In this document: piece by piece, positions 7,863 through 15,410 of the stretch
Numbering within the stretch: the first letter of the stretch is position 1
Layout: each line of letters starts with the position of its first letter
NCBI GenBank assembly: GCA_021272165.1
Contig: JAJSLK010000026.1
Location: 1 to 32,009 of the forward strand
Source: Methylacidiphilales bacterium
GTDB taxonomy: Bacteria; Verrucomicrobiota; Verrucomicrobiia; Methylacidiphilales; UBA1321
DNA length: 32,009 nt
Reading direction: 5' to 3'
The notes under the pieces: model-generated
Told to the model about the DNA's origin: nothing
What the model saw: the letters and a program-made list of their open reading frames with translations, nothing else
Database searches by the model: none
Made by a program: the position numbers and the translations under genes

Positions 7863-8489
7863 TTACCGCGGCCGAAGCGGCTTGATGACGGAGGCCACCG
7901 GGTAAATCCAGTGGAATTGCTCGCGGTGCCGTTCCAGCGGGGGGTAGGCGGGATTATAACTGGAAAGCTTGATGACATTGTAGTCGAGCTGAACGTGCAT
8001 GATCTTGCAGAGGACTCCTTCGTTCCGGAGATTGGCCAAGACGACTTCGCCATTGGTGGGCGTCATGCTCGGCAGCAGAATGGCAATGTCGCCATCGGAG
8101 AATTTCGGCTCCATCGAGTCGCCGCGCAGTTTCACCGCGAAGGCTTTTTCATCGGCCAGGTCACTGGGCACGACTTCCTCCCATTCCTGGGAAATTCTGT
8201 TCGGATCGGTCGCCGTGCCGGCTTGCGCCCAGGAAAGAACGGGCAGATTGCGCAGACCATGAGAGACGCCGTTATGGCCGCTGGTTTTCACGGATGACGC
8301 CCGTTCGATCAGGAAAAAGCGGGTGCGGAGCGCATTGCCCGGAGAGCGGCCCCGTTCCACTTGTGAGAAATAGCTCCGGTCGATGTCGAGCTGCCGTGCC
8401 GCCTCGGCTTGGGTGAAATTCTGGCTGACCCGCCAGAACCGGAGCCGCTCGGCAAAGTTGTCGTTCACATTGATAGAAGGCTGGGCCAT
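7863..8489 (-). CDS. LexA/CI-like repressor: XRE helix-turn-helix plus S24 autoprotease domain
   Basis: A 208-residue DNA-binding regulator. Residues about 12-60 form a Cro/CI-type helix-turn-helix (FTQAEAARQLDIDRSYFSQVERG). Residues about 83-190 form a LexA-type S24 peptidase domain: putative cleavage site Ala90-Gly91, nucleophile Ser125 in GDSMEP, and general base Lys162 in LCKIM. The spacings Ala-Ser 35 and Ser-Lys 37 equal those of E. coli LexA (84/119/156). Self-cleavage under a stress signal is therefore plausible. The longer open frame begins with TTG at 8519; the ATG at 8489 is preferred because it starts just before the domain. The gene is divergent from the YgiW-like gene, a natural target. 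It is not clearly the SOS LexA itself. Confidence 0.87.
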   Translation of the reverse strand: MAQPSINVNDNFAERLRFWRVSQNFTQAEAARQLDIDRSYFSQVERGRSPGNALRTRFFLIERASSVKTSGHNGVSHGLRNLPVLSWAQAGTATDPNRISQEWEEVVPSDLADEKAFAVKLRGDSMEPKFSDGDIAILLPSMTPTNGEVVLANLRNEGVLCKIMHVQLDYNVIKLSSYNPAYPPLERHREQFHWIYPVASVIKPLRPR

Positions 8490-8511
8490 GACGAAGGTCG
8501 GTGGCAAAAAA

Positions 8512-8519
8512 TTGCGCAA
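8512..8519. promoter_or_regulatory. Possible operator TTGCGCAA near the repressor start site
   Basis: An 8-bp perfect palindrome lies a few bases downstream of the predicted transcription start of the repressor gene. That position suits autorepression. It is short and could occur by chance in an AT-rich gap. Confidence 0.25.
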
Positions 8520-8528
8520 AACTAAACG

Positions 8529-8557
8529 AATAGAATTAAAAAGTGTATAAAAGTCAA
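8529..8557 (-). promoter_or_regulatory. Promoter of the LexA-like repressor gene
   Basis: On the minus strand, TTGACT (8557-8552) and TCTATT (8534-8529) are separated by exactly 17 nt in an AT-rich stretch. The predicted start near 8521 gives a leader of about 32 nt. The -35 is near consensus; the -10 is weaker. Confidence 0.5.
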
Positions 8558-8643
8558 CTTGATTGTAAGCATTTGAGATCGTGAATTCAAACCCTCGTGG
8601 AAAAATCGACAGATCATGGGGCGGGAATCGTCATAAAGGGGAT

Positions 8644-8672
8644 TTGAAATGAAATCGACTGCCCGCATATTT
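8644..8672 (+). promoter_or_regulatory. Candidate promoter of the YgiW-like gene
   Basis: TTGAAA (8644-8649), a 17-nt spacer and ATATTT (8667-8672; TATTTA at 8668 with 18 nt also fits) precede the ATG at 8678 by only 5 nt. No ribosome-binding site is present, so transcription would start at the ATG (candidate leaderless mRNA). Confidence 0.4.
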
Positions 8673-8677
8673 AATTT

Positions 8678-9034
8678 ATGAAGAATCCTTTTTTGGTCCC
8701 TTTTTGCCTCTTCGCTTTGCTTGTTTTTATTCCCACCGCGGCCCAAGCCGAACCGCCCTTTCATCTCACCACGGTGAGTTGGGTGGTGGCGACTCGAAAC
8801 AATCTCGACGTCGATGACCGCTATGTGACGTTAATTGGGCATGTGACGCGCCGGATCGGTGACGAGACCTACTGGTTTACCGACGGCACAGGCTCCGTCC
8901 GTCTCGACAGCGAAAATTTCGATCTTCCGATCGGCCCGAAAATCGTCATCGGCGGCCGGATTGACCAGGCCTATCTCGGTTTTGGTCACCTCGAGGTCGA
9001 TGTACGTCACTGGCACTACGCCAAAAATCCGTAA
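8678..9034 (+). CDS. Secreted OB-fold protein, YgiW/YdeI (BOF) family
   Basis: A 118-residue protein with a signal peptide (about residues 1-24, cleavage after AAQA). It is followed by one small beta-barrel domain: RYVTLIGHVTRRIGDETYWFTDGTGSVRLD and later IGGRIDQ...LEVDV. That order matches the bacterial OB-fold family of YgiW/YdeI/VisP, periplasmic proteins linked to stress tolerance and cationic ligand binding in enterobacteria. The role here is inferred from family only. The gene is divergent from the LexA-like repressor and may be controlled by it. It converges on the CruF-like gene with a 9-bp gap. Confidence 0.75.
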   Translation: MKNPFLVPFCLFALLVFIPTAAQAEPPFHLTTVSWVVATRNNLDVDDRYVTLIGHVTRRIGDETYWFTDGTGSVRLDSENFDLPIGPKIVIGGRIDQAYLGFGHLEVDVRHWHYAKNP

Positions 9035-9043
9035 CGGCAGCGA

Positions 9044-9757
9044 TCAGCCCGCCGCCCAACGGCCGGCCAGATAGATCAGGATCGTCAGCCCCAGGATGAG
9101 CCCGGGCCGCGGATCGGCGCGGAAGCGGTTGGCCAGGCTTGGCGCAAAAAAGAAGACCAGCGATCCGCTGACGACGAACCAGGCGATATAATTGGAAAGA
9201 GGAATGGTTCCATCTGCCCAGATCCAGTAGCCCTTGGCCCGGGTCGCGAAGGGTTCGAGGATAAAATCGTAGGCCATGCAGAGAAGCGCCGCGAGCGCGG
9301 CCTCCTGCCCGCGTGGGGCATGGGGAAACAGGGCGCGCACGACGAAAAGCGCGTTGGTGACGACGATGTGCCAGGCGAAGGGAATCGTGAGAGGAATCAC
9401 GCCGAGCATCGGGCCGAAGTGATCGGTGTAGTGGTAATGGCCGAACGGAAAACCGGTTTCCGCGCCGAGCGTTTCGACGGCGAATGCGGCTGCGAGGATG
9501 ATGAGTCCCCACCGGCGGGCGGTGGCGGGAGACCATTGCCGTGCGGCATGGAGATGGGTGTTGGCGAAGGCGAGCAGGATGAGAATCGGGTCGCCGGTTT
9601 GGAGGCAGCCGACAACAAAGTGTTCAAGCCAGGCCGGGACGGACCAATGCGCCACGATGTCGGGCGTAATATGCGAAAGGGTGAAAATGAGTCCCGCCGC
9701 GCTCCAGAACAGGAACGCGCCGAGCATGATTTTCTCGAGCAGGTTCCACCGCTTCAT
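9044..9757 (-). CDS. Carotenoid biosynthesis membrane protein, CruF-like (DUF422)
   Basis: A 237-residue polytopic membrane protein with about six or seven hydrophobic helices. The conserved block ETLGAETGFPFGHYHYTD (95-112) followed by GVIPLTIPFAWH is characteristic of the CruF/bisanhydrobacterioruberin-hydratase family (DUF422), which hydrates the psi-ends of linear carotenoids. The ATG at 9757 overlaps the upstream desaturase stop as ATGA, so the two genes are translationally coupled. A longer upstream extension lies inside the desaturase in another frame and is not used. Substrate (C30 or C40) cannot be told from sequence. Confidence 0.85.
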   Translation of the reverse strand: MKRWNLLEKIMLGAFLFWSAAGLIFTLSHITPDIVAHWSVPAWLEHFVVGCLQTGDPILILLAFANTHLHAARQWSPATARRWGLIILAAAFAVETLGAETGFPFGHYHYTDHFGPMLGVIPLTIPFAWHIVVTNALFVVRALFPHAPRGQEAALAALLCMAYDFILEPFATRAKGYWIWADGTIPLSNYIAWFVVSGSLVFFFAPSLANRFRADPRPGLILGLTILIYLAGRWAAG

Positions 9758-11193
9758 CGGTTCTCCCGTTGGATCATTTCCGCGACCATCTTCGCGCTGA
9801 GCAGGACCAGCGGAATACCGCCGCCGGGATGGGTCGTGCCGCCGACGAAATAGACCTTGCTTCCCTCCGGCCCGCGCAACGGCGGGCGAAACAGCGATGC
9901 CCCAATGGAATGGGAGGCCCAGCCGTAAAGCGCGCCGTGATGAGCGAGATCGCGCTCGGCAAAATCGCTGGGAGTGAAGAGCCGTTCGGTCACGATGCGA
10001 TTCGGTAAGTCGTCGAAGCCGAAGCGTTCGAGCCGCCGGAGGACAAGGTCGCGGTAATCCTTTGTTTCGGCATAAGTCCACGGCCGGTTCGGATCGCGGG
10101 CCGGAACATTGAGGAGGACAAAGTAGTTGTCATGACCTTCCGGCGCATGCTCCGGATCATTGCGGGCACTGACGGCGGTGTAAATCGTCGGTTCGCCCGG
10201 ACTGATTTTATCGCGATGGATTTCGGTAAACTCGCGCGGGTAATCGTCCGAGAAAAAGATATTGTGATGGCTGAGCCGCATATCGCATCCACGCACGCCG
10301 AGAAAAAGGATGAAGCCCGAGGTGGAGAGCGGCGGCGCGAGAAGTTTTCTTTGCGCGGTGGTGGAATAAAGCCTGGCGAGGAAGCTGGTGCGTGCGATCA
10401 GCGCGTCGGCATTGCAAATGAGGAGGTCTGCCCGGGTACTGGAACCGTCATGTGCGGTTACTTCGTTTCCGGTCCATTTCACGGCAGTGGCACCGTAACG
10501 GAGCGTGACGCCGCAGCGCCGGGCGAGCCCGGCCAGGGCCTGGCTGAGCTTCGGCATCCCGCCTTTGACGTACCAGGCGCCGAACTCGGCTTCGACGTAG
10601 GGAATGATGTTGAAAGTCGCGGGGGTGAGATAGGGCGAGGAGCCGTTATAAGTCGCGAACCGGAGGAAAATCTGGCGCAGGTGGGGATCGGAAATGCGCC
10701 GCTCGACCTCCGCGGCGAGCGTGCGGGTCGTCGCCACCTTGCCGAGATGACGGAGCTTGGGGAGATTGCCCAGCGTAAACGCGCGCCAGAATTCGCCGGG
10801 GGGATGATGGAGAAACGCATCGCCGGAGAGTTCGTAAATGCCGCGGGCATAGGCGAGGAAGCGGGCCACTTCAGGATGCGACCAGAAGGCCGCATCCTCG
10901 TCGATCACCGTGCCATCGGTCCAGAAATAGCGGCAGGCCGATTCGAGTCGGACCAGTTCGAGATGGTCTTTGAGCCGTTCCCCGGCCACCGAGAAAAGCT
11001 CGCGCAGGACATGCGGCATGGTGAGGAGAGACGGGCCCGTGCCCCACGAAAAGCCCTCCTGGCGGAGTTCCTTGAGCTTGCCGCCCGGTTCGGCGTTTCT
11101 CTCCCAGACCTCGACGGCATGCCCAGCCCGGGCCAGCCGGACGGCCGCTGCGAGACCGCCGAGGCCCGCGCCGATGATGACGATTTTTTTCAA
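9754..11193 (-). CDS. Phytoene desaturase family FAD enzyme (CrtI/CrtN/CrtD-like)
   Basis: A 479-residue oxidoreductase. The N-terminus IVIIGAGLGGLAAAVRLARA is a Rossmann FAD-binding fold (GAGLGG at 8-13). The C-terminus VYFVGGTTHPGGGIPLVLLS is the conserved CrtI-family signature. Enzymes of this family desaturate, isomerise or hydroxylation-couple linear carotenoid precursors; the neighbouring CruF-like gene suggests a CrtD- or CrtN-type role on acyclic carotenoids. I chose the TTG start at 11193 because AGGGAG lies 6 nt upstream and the protein then begins exactly at the FAD motif. The longer frame with ATG at 11229 would start inside the inverted-repeat element. Carotenoid backbone synthases are not in the window. 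Confidence 0.9.
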   Translation of the reverse strand: MKKIVIIGAGLGGLAAAVRLARAGHAVEVWERNAEPGGKLKELRQEGFSWGTGPSLLTMPHVLRELFSVAGERLKDHLELVRLESACRYFWTDGTVIDEDAAFWSHPEVARFLAYARGIYELSGDAFLHHPPGEFWRAFTLGNLPKLRHLGKVATTRTLAAEVERRISDPHLRQIFLRFATYNGSSPYLTPATFNIIPYVEAEFGAWYVKGGMPKLSQALAGLARRCGVTLRYGATAVKWTGNEVTAHDGSSTRADLLICNADALIARTSFLARLYSTTAQRKLLAPPLSTSGFILFLGVRGCDMRLSHHNIFFSDDYPREFTEIHRDKISPGEPTIYTAVSARNDPEHAPEGHDNYFVLLNVPARDPNRPWTYAETKDYRDLVLRRLERFGFDDLPNRIVTERLFTPSDFAERDLAHHGALYGWASHSIGASLFRPPLRGPEGSKVYFVGGTTHPGGGIPLVLLSAKMVAEMIQRENR

Positions 11194-11207
11194 CGGTTGC
11201 TCCCTAA

Positions 11208-11478
11208 AGGCTATCCGAAAATGAGGCATGGGCCGCGCCGAGAGCCATTTTGATCTTCCGGCGAGGAGTCGAGCGAGGAGCATAGCCCAAGCGACGTGAC
11301 GAGCAAGCGACGAAGCCGGAAGGCAAAAGGGCCTCGGCTCGAAGAGTGACGGTAAATTTAGGCCGACTCTTCGTCGTTCGGTCGGTCGAGATGCACTGCG
11401 GCATCACTCTTTCCCTCTCTCCTCGATTTGGCCTAAACTTATCTGTCACGCGACCTATGCTTCATTTTCGGATAGCCT
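11208..11478. mobile_element. Possible MITE-like element with 30-bp terminal inverted repeats
   Basis: The 360-bp gap between the desaturase and the hydrolase holds no gene. Positions 11208-11224 and 11462-11478 are perfect 17-bp inverted repeats. They extend to 30 bp (11208-11237 / 11449-11478) with three transitions. Inside are two further hairpins. One is formed by 11238-11262 and 11315-11337 (imperfect), the other by 11346-11364 and 11430-11449, with CGAAGAGT/ACTCTTCG (11340-11347/11366-11373) nested in it. An 81-codon minus-strand frame spans the element but looks non-coding. No target-site duplication is clear. AAAATGAGGCA occurs at 11218-11228 and again at 11486-11496. A structured RNA or paired REP unit is the alternative. 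Confidence 0.5.
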
Positions 11479-11553
11479 CTGGACAAAAATGAGGCAACCG
11501 GTTCTGATAGGCCGCAGTTTCTTTATGCCCACGCCGACCGCTCCCATGCACGT

Positions 11554-12609
11554 ATGAAGTCGCGCACCTTCCTTTCCCGGCTCGACCACGCGCGGGCCCT
11601 CGCGGTCGATTTCGTCAGCTTCGGTTTGGTCAATTTGCTCCAGGCCCGGCACCCGCTGCCGCCCGATTTCCGGCAGCGGTGGGATCAGTTTACGGGCGAG
11701 TGGGCCGGGAAACCGACGGCGGATTTTTACCGCGTGCCGGACGGATTTGCGCCGCCCGAATTGCCCGACCGGGGCCGGCTTCTTTTCCCGAGTCCCTATC
11801 CCGGCGAGCATGAACCCAACAACCAGGCGGCTTTCGATTTCTTTCCATGCCCCCAGGGCTGGACCGCGCCCACCATGCTGCTGGCCCACGGCCTCATGTC
11901 GGTGAGCGATTTCGGGTACCGGCTCTGGGCGCGCCGCCTGAACGCGCGGGGATGGAACGCGGTATTCGTCCACTTGCCCTATCATTATTCACGGCGGCTG
12001 CCGTGGCATTTTCACGGCGAGCTTTGCATCGGTGGTGAACTGCTGCGCAACGCGGCCGGCGTCCGCCAGTCGGTGGTGGAGTGCCGGATCGTCCTGCAGC
12101 AACTGCGCAAAAAGGGTGGCCAGCTTTTCGGCGGCTGGGGCACGAGTTACGGCGGCTGGATCATGGCGCTGCTCGGCTGTTTCGAGCCGCTGCTGCAGCG
12201 CATGATTTTGGTCGAGCCGATTCTCAATATCGACAACGCCATCTGGAAATCGCCCGGCTCCATTTCGCTTCGCGCCGCGCTGCGCCGGGTTGGGATCGGC
12301 CCGGAGGACACGGCAGGCAGCATGCGACTGGTTTGCCCGGGCAAATTGAAGCCGTTGCTCGATCCGTGGCATGTTCTGTTGCTGGCGGGCCGGTACGATA
12401 AGATCGCGCCTTCGGAGGAAGTTGAGAAGCTGGCGCGGATTTGGGGCGGTGCACACTTTGCCTGTTTTCCGCAGGGGCACGTGGGCTATACGCTGATGCC
12501 GGAGAGCTTCCGGCTCGCGCAGGAAATCTGGGCGGGCGATTTTGCGTCGGGGCCTTCGTTCACCGCCCCGGTTTCGGAATTGAAGGAAAGCGCGCCCGAT
12601 CCGGCGTGA
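11554..12609 (+). CDS. Alpha/beta hydrolase (ABHD18-like)
   Basis: A 351-residue protein with an alpha/beta-hydrolase fold. The nucleophile elbow is GTSYGG (Ser198), the acid is probably Asp282 in LLAGRYDKIAP, and the base His309 in FPQGHVGY. An oxyanion-type loop HGLMSV follows the first long strand (about 112-117). The conserved HLPYHYSRR and GVRQSVVE segments resemble the ABHD18/DUF2048 group, whose substrates are mostly unknown. No signal peptide is obvious. The start at 11554 has no ribosome-binding site. The gene is divergent from the carotenoid pair across the inverted-repeat element; no functional link is implied. Confidence 0.82.
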   Translation: MKSRTFLSRLDHARALAVDFVSFGLVNLLQARHPLPPDFRQRWDQFTGEWAGKPTADFYRVPDGFAPPELPDRGRLLFPSPYPGEHEPNNQAAFDFFPCPQGWTAPTMLLAHGLMSVSDFGYRLWARRLNARGWNAVFVHLPYHYSRRLPWHFHGELCIGGELLRNAAGVRQSVVECRIVLQQLRKKGGQLFGGWGTSYGGWIMALLGCFEPLLQRMILVEPILNIDNAIWKSPGSISLRAALRRVGIGPEDTAGSMRLVCPGKLKPLLDPWHVLLLAGRYDKIAPSEEVEKLARIWGGAHFACFPQGHVGYTLMPESFRLAQEIWAGDFASGPSFTAPVSELKESAPDPA

Positions 12610-12668
12610 AATTATCGCGGAGCGTCTGAGCCGCATTGACATTTCCGCCCAGAAACGGAAGCTTAGTT

Positions 12669-13844
12669 ATGCCCACGTTCGCTGTCTCGCGATTGGTCAG
12701 CGGTCCTTACGACGAGGCCATCGTGCGCGACACGGTAATAGAATTGCGCCAGCAACTGACGGGCAAGCCGGTCTTTGGGCTGGTTTTTGTCACCCCCGAT
12801 TATGCCGAGAAGGCGAACGACCTTCTCGAGTTGATCCGTGTTTACGGCCATGTGCCCACATTGGTCGGTTGCAGCGGAACGGGGCTCGTCGGCTGCGGAC
12901 AGGAACAGGAGGAAGGCTCCGGATTTTCTCTGGTGATGATTTCCGCGCCCGGGACCCGCGTGAAGGCGTTTTCCTTTACGCAGGAAATGATCGAGGGGAA
13001 TTTCGGCGCCGGTTATTGGCATGAAAAGACCCAACTGAAACCGGCTGATGTGAAAGCCTGGTTCGTTTTTCTGAATCCTTTCACGGTCGACAAGGATGCC
13101 TGGCTGAAGCAGTGGAACCTAGCCTATCCGCACGTTCCGATCTTCGGCGGGTTGGCAGGGGGCGTGCCGGGCGATCCAGAGGCGTGGGTTTTTTGCGACG
13201 ATCACACGGTGCCGGGCGGAGTAGCGCTGGCCCTCGGCGGCGATATCGCCGTGCATCCGGTCGTGGCCCAGGGCTGCAAGCCGATCGGCGAGCCGCTGAC
13301 GGTGACGCAGGCGGATCGCAACATCCTCCTCACGCTCGGTTCCCGTCCGGCCTACGAAGTCCTGTGCGATGTTTACAAGGAATTGAGCGATGCCGAGCGT
13401 GAACAGGCGCGGGGGCATCTTTTTGCCGGCATCGCGGTGAGCGAATATCTGGAAGAATACAAGCGGGGCGATTTTTTGGTGCGCAACATCATCGGTGCCG
13501 ACCAGAAGAGCGGCGCAGTGGCGATCAATGCCGTGCCGCGTGTCGGCCAGACATTACAGTATCAGTTGCGCGATTCCCGTGTGGCCAGCGACGAGCTCAA
13601 GCGGCTTCTGCGCGGGCTGGCCGCCACGGCCCCGTTTGCCGGTCTGCTTTGCACCTGCAATGGACGTGGCCGTGGACTTTTCGGCAGCCTGAACCACGAT
13701 GCCGGGATGGTGAATGAATTTTTCCCCGGCCTGCCCATGGCCGGGCTTTTTGCCAACATTCAGATCGGCCCGGTCGGCGATTTCAGTTTTGCCCATGGTT
13801 ATACCGCCTCCATCGCCCTGATTTCATCCACCTTTTCGGCCTGA
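12669..13844 (+). CDS. FIST domain sensory protein
   Basis: A 391-residue protein with FIST_N (about 1-190) and FIST_C (about 200-370) domains. Typical features are the GCSGTGLVG segment, the FGGLAGG repeat of the N-domain, and the C-terminal AGLLCTCNGRGRGLFG...PMAGLFANIQIGPVG segment. FIST domains are proposed small-molecule sensors found alone or in signalling proteins. This one is stand-alone, with no kinase, GGDEF or chemotaxis domain. The ATG at 12669 has GGAAG 7 nt upstream and is preferred over an in-frame TTG at 12636. It follows the hydrolase gene by 59 bp; a perfect TTGACA is present at 12637 but no good -10. Confidence 0.87.
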   Translation: MPTFAVSRLVSGPYDEAIVRDTVIELRQQLTGKPVFGLVFVTPDYAEKANDLLELIRVYGHVPTLVGCSGTGLVGCGQEQEEGSGFSLVMISAPGTRVKAFSFTQEMIEGNFGAGYWHEKTQLKPADVKAWFVFLNPFTVDKDAWLKQWNLAYPHVPIFGGLAGGVPGDPEAWVFCDDHTVPGGVALALGGDIAVHPVVAQGCKPIGEPLTVTQADRNILLTLGSRPAYEVLCDVYKELSDAEREQARGHLFAGIAVSEYLEEYKRGDFLVRNIIGADQKSGAVAINAVPRVGQTLQYQLRDSRVASDELKRLLRGLAATAPFAGLLCTCNGRGRGLFGSLNHDAGMVNEFFPGLPMAGLFANIQIGPVGDFSFAHGYTASIALISSTFSA

Positions 13845-13851
13845 GGCGGGG

Positions 13852-13883
13852 TTAATCTTTAGATTCATCCATCTAAAGATTAA
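13852..13883. promoter_or_regulatory. Perfect AT-rich inverted repeat, 13-bp arms
   Basis: TTAATCTTTAGAT (13852-13864) and ATCTAAAGATTAA (13871-13883) are exact reverse complements around a 6-nt loop. It starts 8 bp after the FIST stop and lies 80 bp before cysH. Low GC content and lack of a T-tract argue against a standard terminator. An operator or an mRNA hairpin controlling cysH is possible. Confidence 0.55.
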
Positions 13884-13962
13884 ATGCTTACGACGAATGG
13901 CTTGATAATCGGCTCAAGTCGCGCAAGCTATTGTCTATCTATCCGATCTGAATAGGAAGTAT

Positions 13963-14712
13963 ATGAGTGAGCTTTTGGAGGCGACCAAAAACAAGTCGAA
14001 TCAAGACAAAGCCGTGTTGAGCGAAATCAACGCCAAGCTTGAAAAGGCGTCGGCGGAGGAGCGGGTTCGCTGGGCACTGGAACGTTTCCGCCCGGACATC
14101 ATGCTTTCGACCAGCTTCGGCGCGCAATCGGCCGTGTCGCTTCATCTTGTCACCAGTCAATGGCCCGATATCCCGGTGGTGCTGGTCGACACGGGTTATC
14201 TTTTTCCGGAGACCTATTGCTTTGCCGACCAACTGACCCAGCGGCTTAACCTCAACCTGAAGGTCTACCGCTCGCCGCTCAGTCCCGCCTGGCAGGAAGC
14301 CCGCCTGGGAAAACTTTGGGAGCACGGTCTTGAGGGCATCCAGGAATATAACAAGATCAACAAGGTTGAGCCGATGGATCGGGCGATCCACGAATTGGGC
14401 ATACGGGGCTGGATCACAGGCCTGCGGCGGCAGCAGGCCAAGTCGCGCGCGGAACTCGGCGTCCTGGGGCGCCAGAACGGTATCGTCAAAATTCAACCGA
14501 TCATCGACTGGACCGACCGCATGGTTTACCAGTACCTGACCAAACACAATCTCCCCTACCATCCCCTCTGGGAAAAGGGATACGTCTCCATTGGCGACAT
14601 CCACACCACGCGTCCGCTGACCGGCGATATGACCGAAGAGGAAACGCGCTTCTTCGGCCTCAAGCGCGAGTGCGGCCTGCACGACTCGGGCACGCTCGAT
14701 CCGGGGATTTGA
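13963..14712 (+). CDS. cysH: Phosphoadenosine phosphosulfate (PAPS) reductase
   Basis: A 249-residue enzyme of assimilatory sulfate reduction, reducing PAPS to sulfite with thioredoxin or glutaredoxin. Motifs are the PP-loop-like [10 protein letters not shown] (49-58), DTGYLFPET (76-84), [12 protein letters not shown] (152-163) and the catalytic Cys237 in KRECGLH. The paired CC and CXXC cysteines that bind the 4Fe-4S cluster of APS reductases are absent (only Cys86 and Cys237 remain), which points to the PAPS-type enzyme. GGAAG lies 3 nt before the ATG. No other sulfate-assimilation genes are nearby. It converges on vapC with a 3-bp gap. Confidence 0.94.
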   Translation: MSELLEATKNKSNQDKAVLSEINAKLEKASAEERVRWALERFRPDIMLSTSFGAQSAVSLHLVTSQWPDIPVVLVDTGYLFPETYCFADQLTQRLNLNLKVYRSPLSPAWQEARLGKLWEHGLEGIQEYNKINKVEPMDRAIHELGIRGWITGLRRQQAKSRAELGVLGRQNGIVKIQPIIDWTDRMVYQYLTKHNLPYHPLWEKGYVSIGDIHTTRPLTGDMTEEETRFFGLKRECGLHDSGTLDPGI

Positions 14713-14715
14713 ATG

Positions 14716-15141
14716 TTATTGCACGGTGGAGAGCAGGGAACGAAACCCAGCCTCGGTGAAGTGCCGGTCGGTGGTGAGGACTTCCTGGATGTGCAGCTCG
14801 CGCATCAATATAAAGCTGGTGCAATCCGTGAATGAATAGCCGTGATCGGCGTGTTTCCGAAAAAAGGCCCTGGCCAGTTCAAATCGTTCCGGACTGATCC
14901 ATTCCACGCGAATGGCAACGCTTTGATCGAGGAGGTCCAGCACCCGGCTGGAAACGAATTTTCCGCCGCGCACCTGAGCCAGGTTGACGGCTTCGGTAAT
15001 GACGTAATCGGAAACTACCAGGCTCCGGCCTGCCTTTACCGCTTTCGTGACGACCTGGGCGGCCCGGGTATGATGTTCGTCGCGGCTGTTGACGAAGGCG
15101 TAAAGAGCCGAGGTATCGACAAAAACCTCACGACCCGCCAT
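14716..15141 (-). CDS. vapC: PIN-domain ribonuclease toxin (VapC family)
   Basis: A 141-residue single PIN domain. The acidic metal-binding residues are Asp9 (VFVDTSAL), Glu50 (VITEAVNL), Asp106 (SFTDCTSF) and Asp125 (LTTDRHF). VapC toxins cleave tRNA or rRNA and are neutralised by the antitoxin encoded upstream. The gene overlaps the antitoxin gene by 14 bp, the usual antitoxin-first order. All four catalytic positions are present, so the toxin looks active. Confidence 0.92.
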   Translation of the reverse strand: MAGREVFVDTSALYAFVNSRDEHHTRAAQVVTKAVKAGRSLVVSDYVITEAVNLAQVRGGKFVSSRVLDLLDQSVAIRVEWISPERFELARAFFRKHADHGYSFTDCTSFILMRELHIQEVLTTDRHFTEAGFRSLLSTVQ

Positions 15142-15385
15142 AGAGAATGCGGTCGATGTCCGGATTGGTCAGTTTGCCGGTCGGCCCCTTGACTGCGAAG
15201 GTAGTTAGGTTCAACAGGGGGTCATCCTGGGGAATGGGCGATGGCCGGGCTTTCCGCACGGGGCCCAGTTGCGCAACCGGTTTTCCGGCCCGGGCAATCA
15301 TGATGCACTGGCCCTTTTCCGCCAGCGCAATGAGCCGGGAGAGCTGCGTCTTGGCGGCATGAACATTGACCATGGTTTCGGGCAT
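15128..15385 (-). CDS. Phd/YefM-type antitoxin
   Basis: An 85-residue protein whose N-terminus (VNVHAAKTQLSRLIALAEKGQCIMIARAGKPVAQL) is a Phd/YefM DNA-binding fold. The C-terminal tail, ending DIDRILYGGS, probably wraps the PIN toxin. It lies directly upstream of and overlaps vapC, forming a type II toxin-antitoxin operon. ATGs at 15385 and 15373 are both possible and neither has a good ribosome-binding site. A 14-bp palindrome 6 bp upstream is a likely autoregulatory operator. The pair follows folD on the same strand with a 25-bp gap. Confidence 0.9.
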   Translation of the reverse strand: MPETMVNVHAAKTQLSRLIALAEKGQCIMIARAGKPVAQLGPVRKARPSPIPQDDPLLNLTTFAVKGPTGKLTNPDIDRILYGGS

Positions 15386-15390
15386 GACCC

Positions 15391-15404
15391 AACTTAGCTA
15401 AGTT
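15391..15404. promoter_or_regulatory. Palindromic operator of the toxin-antitoxin operon
   Basis: AACTTAGCTAAGTT is a perfect 14-bp palindrome ending 6 bp before the antitoxin ATG. A further half-site (CTTAGTT on the minus strand) lies just upstream, overlapping the folD stop. Phd-type antitoxins bind such palindromes to repress their own operon (family knowledge). The site fills the 25-bp folD-antitoxin gap and overlaps a TAAACT that could be the -10. Confidence 0.55.
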
Positions 15405-15410
15405 TATGAA

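Noticed and set aside
8522..8764. 80-codon minus-strand frame in the repressor/YgiW gap
   Set aside because: It covers the promoters of both divergent genes and the signal peptide region of the YgiW-like gene, and has no recognisable motif.
11204..11449. 81-codon minus-strand frame within the inverted-repeat element
   Set aside because: It follows the hairpin arms and has no family resemblance; more likely a by-product of the repeat than a gene.
13845..13962. SAM or other sulfur-related riboswitch before cysH
   Set aside because: Only one simple inverted repeat is present in 118 bp; no multi-helix fold or conserved core is visible.
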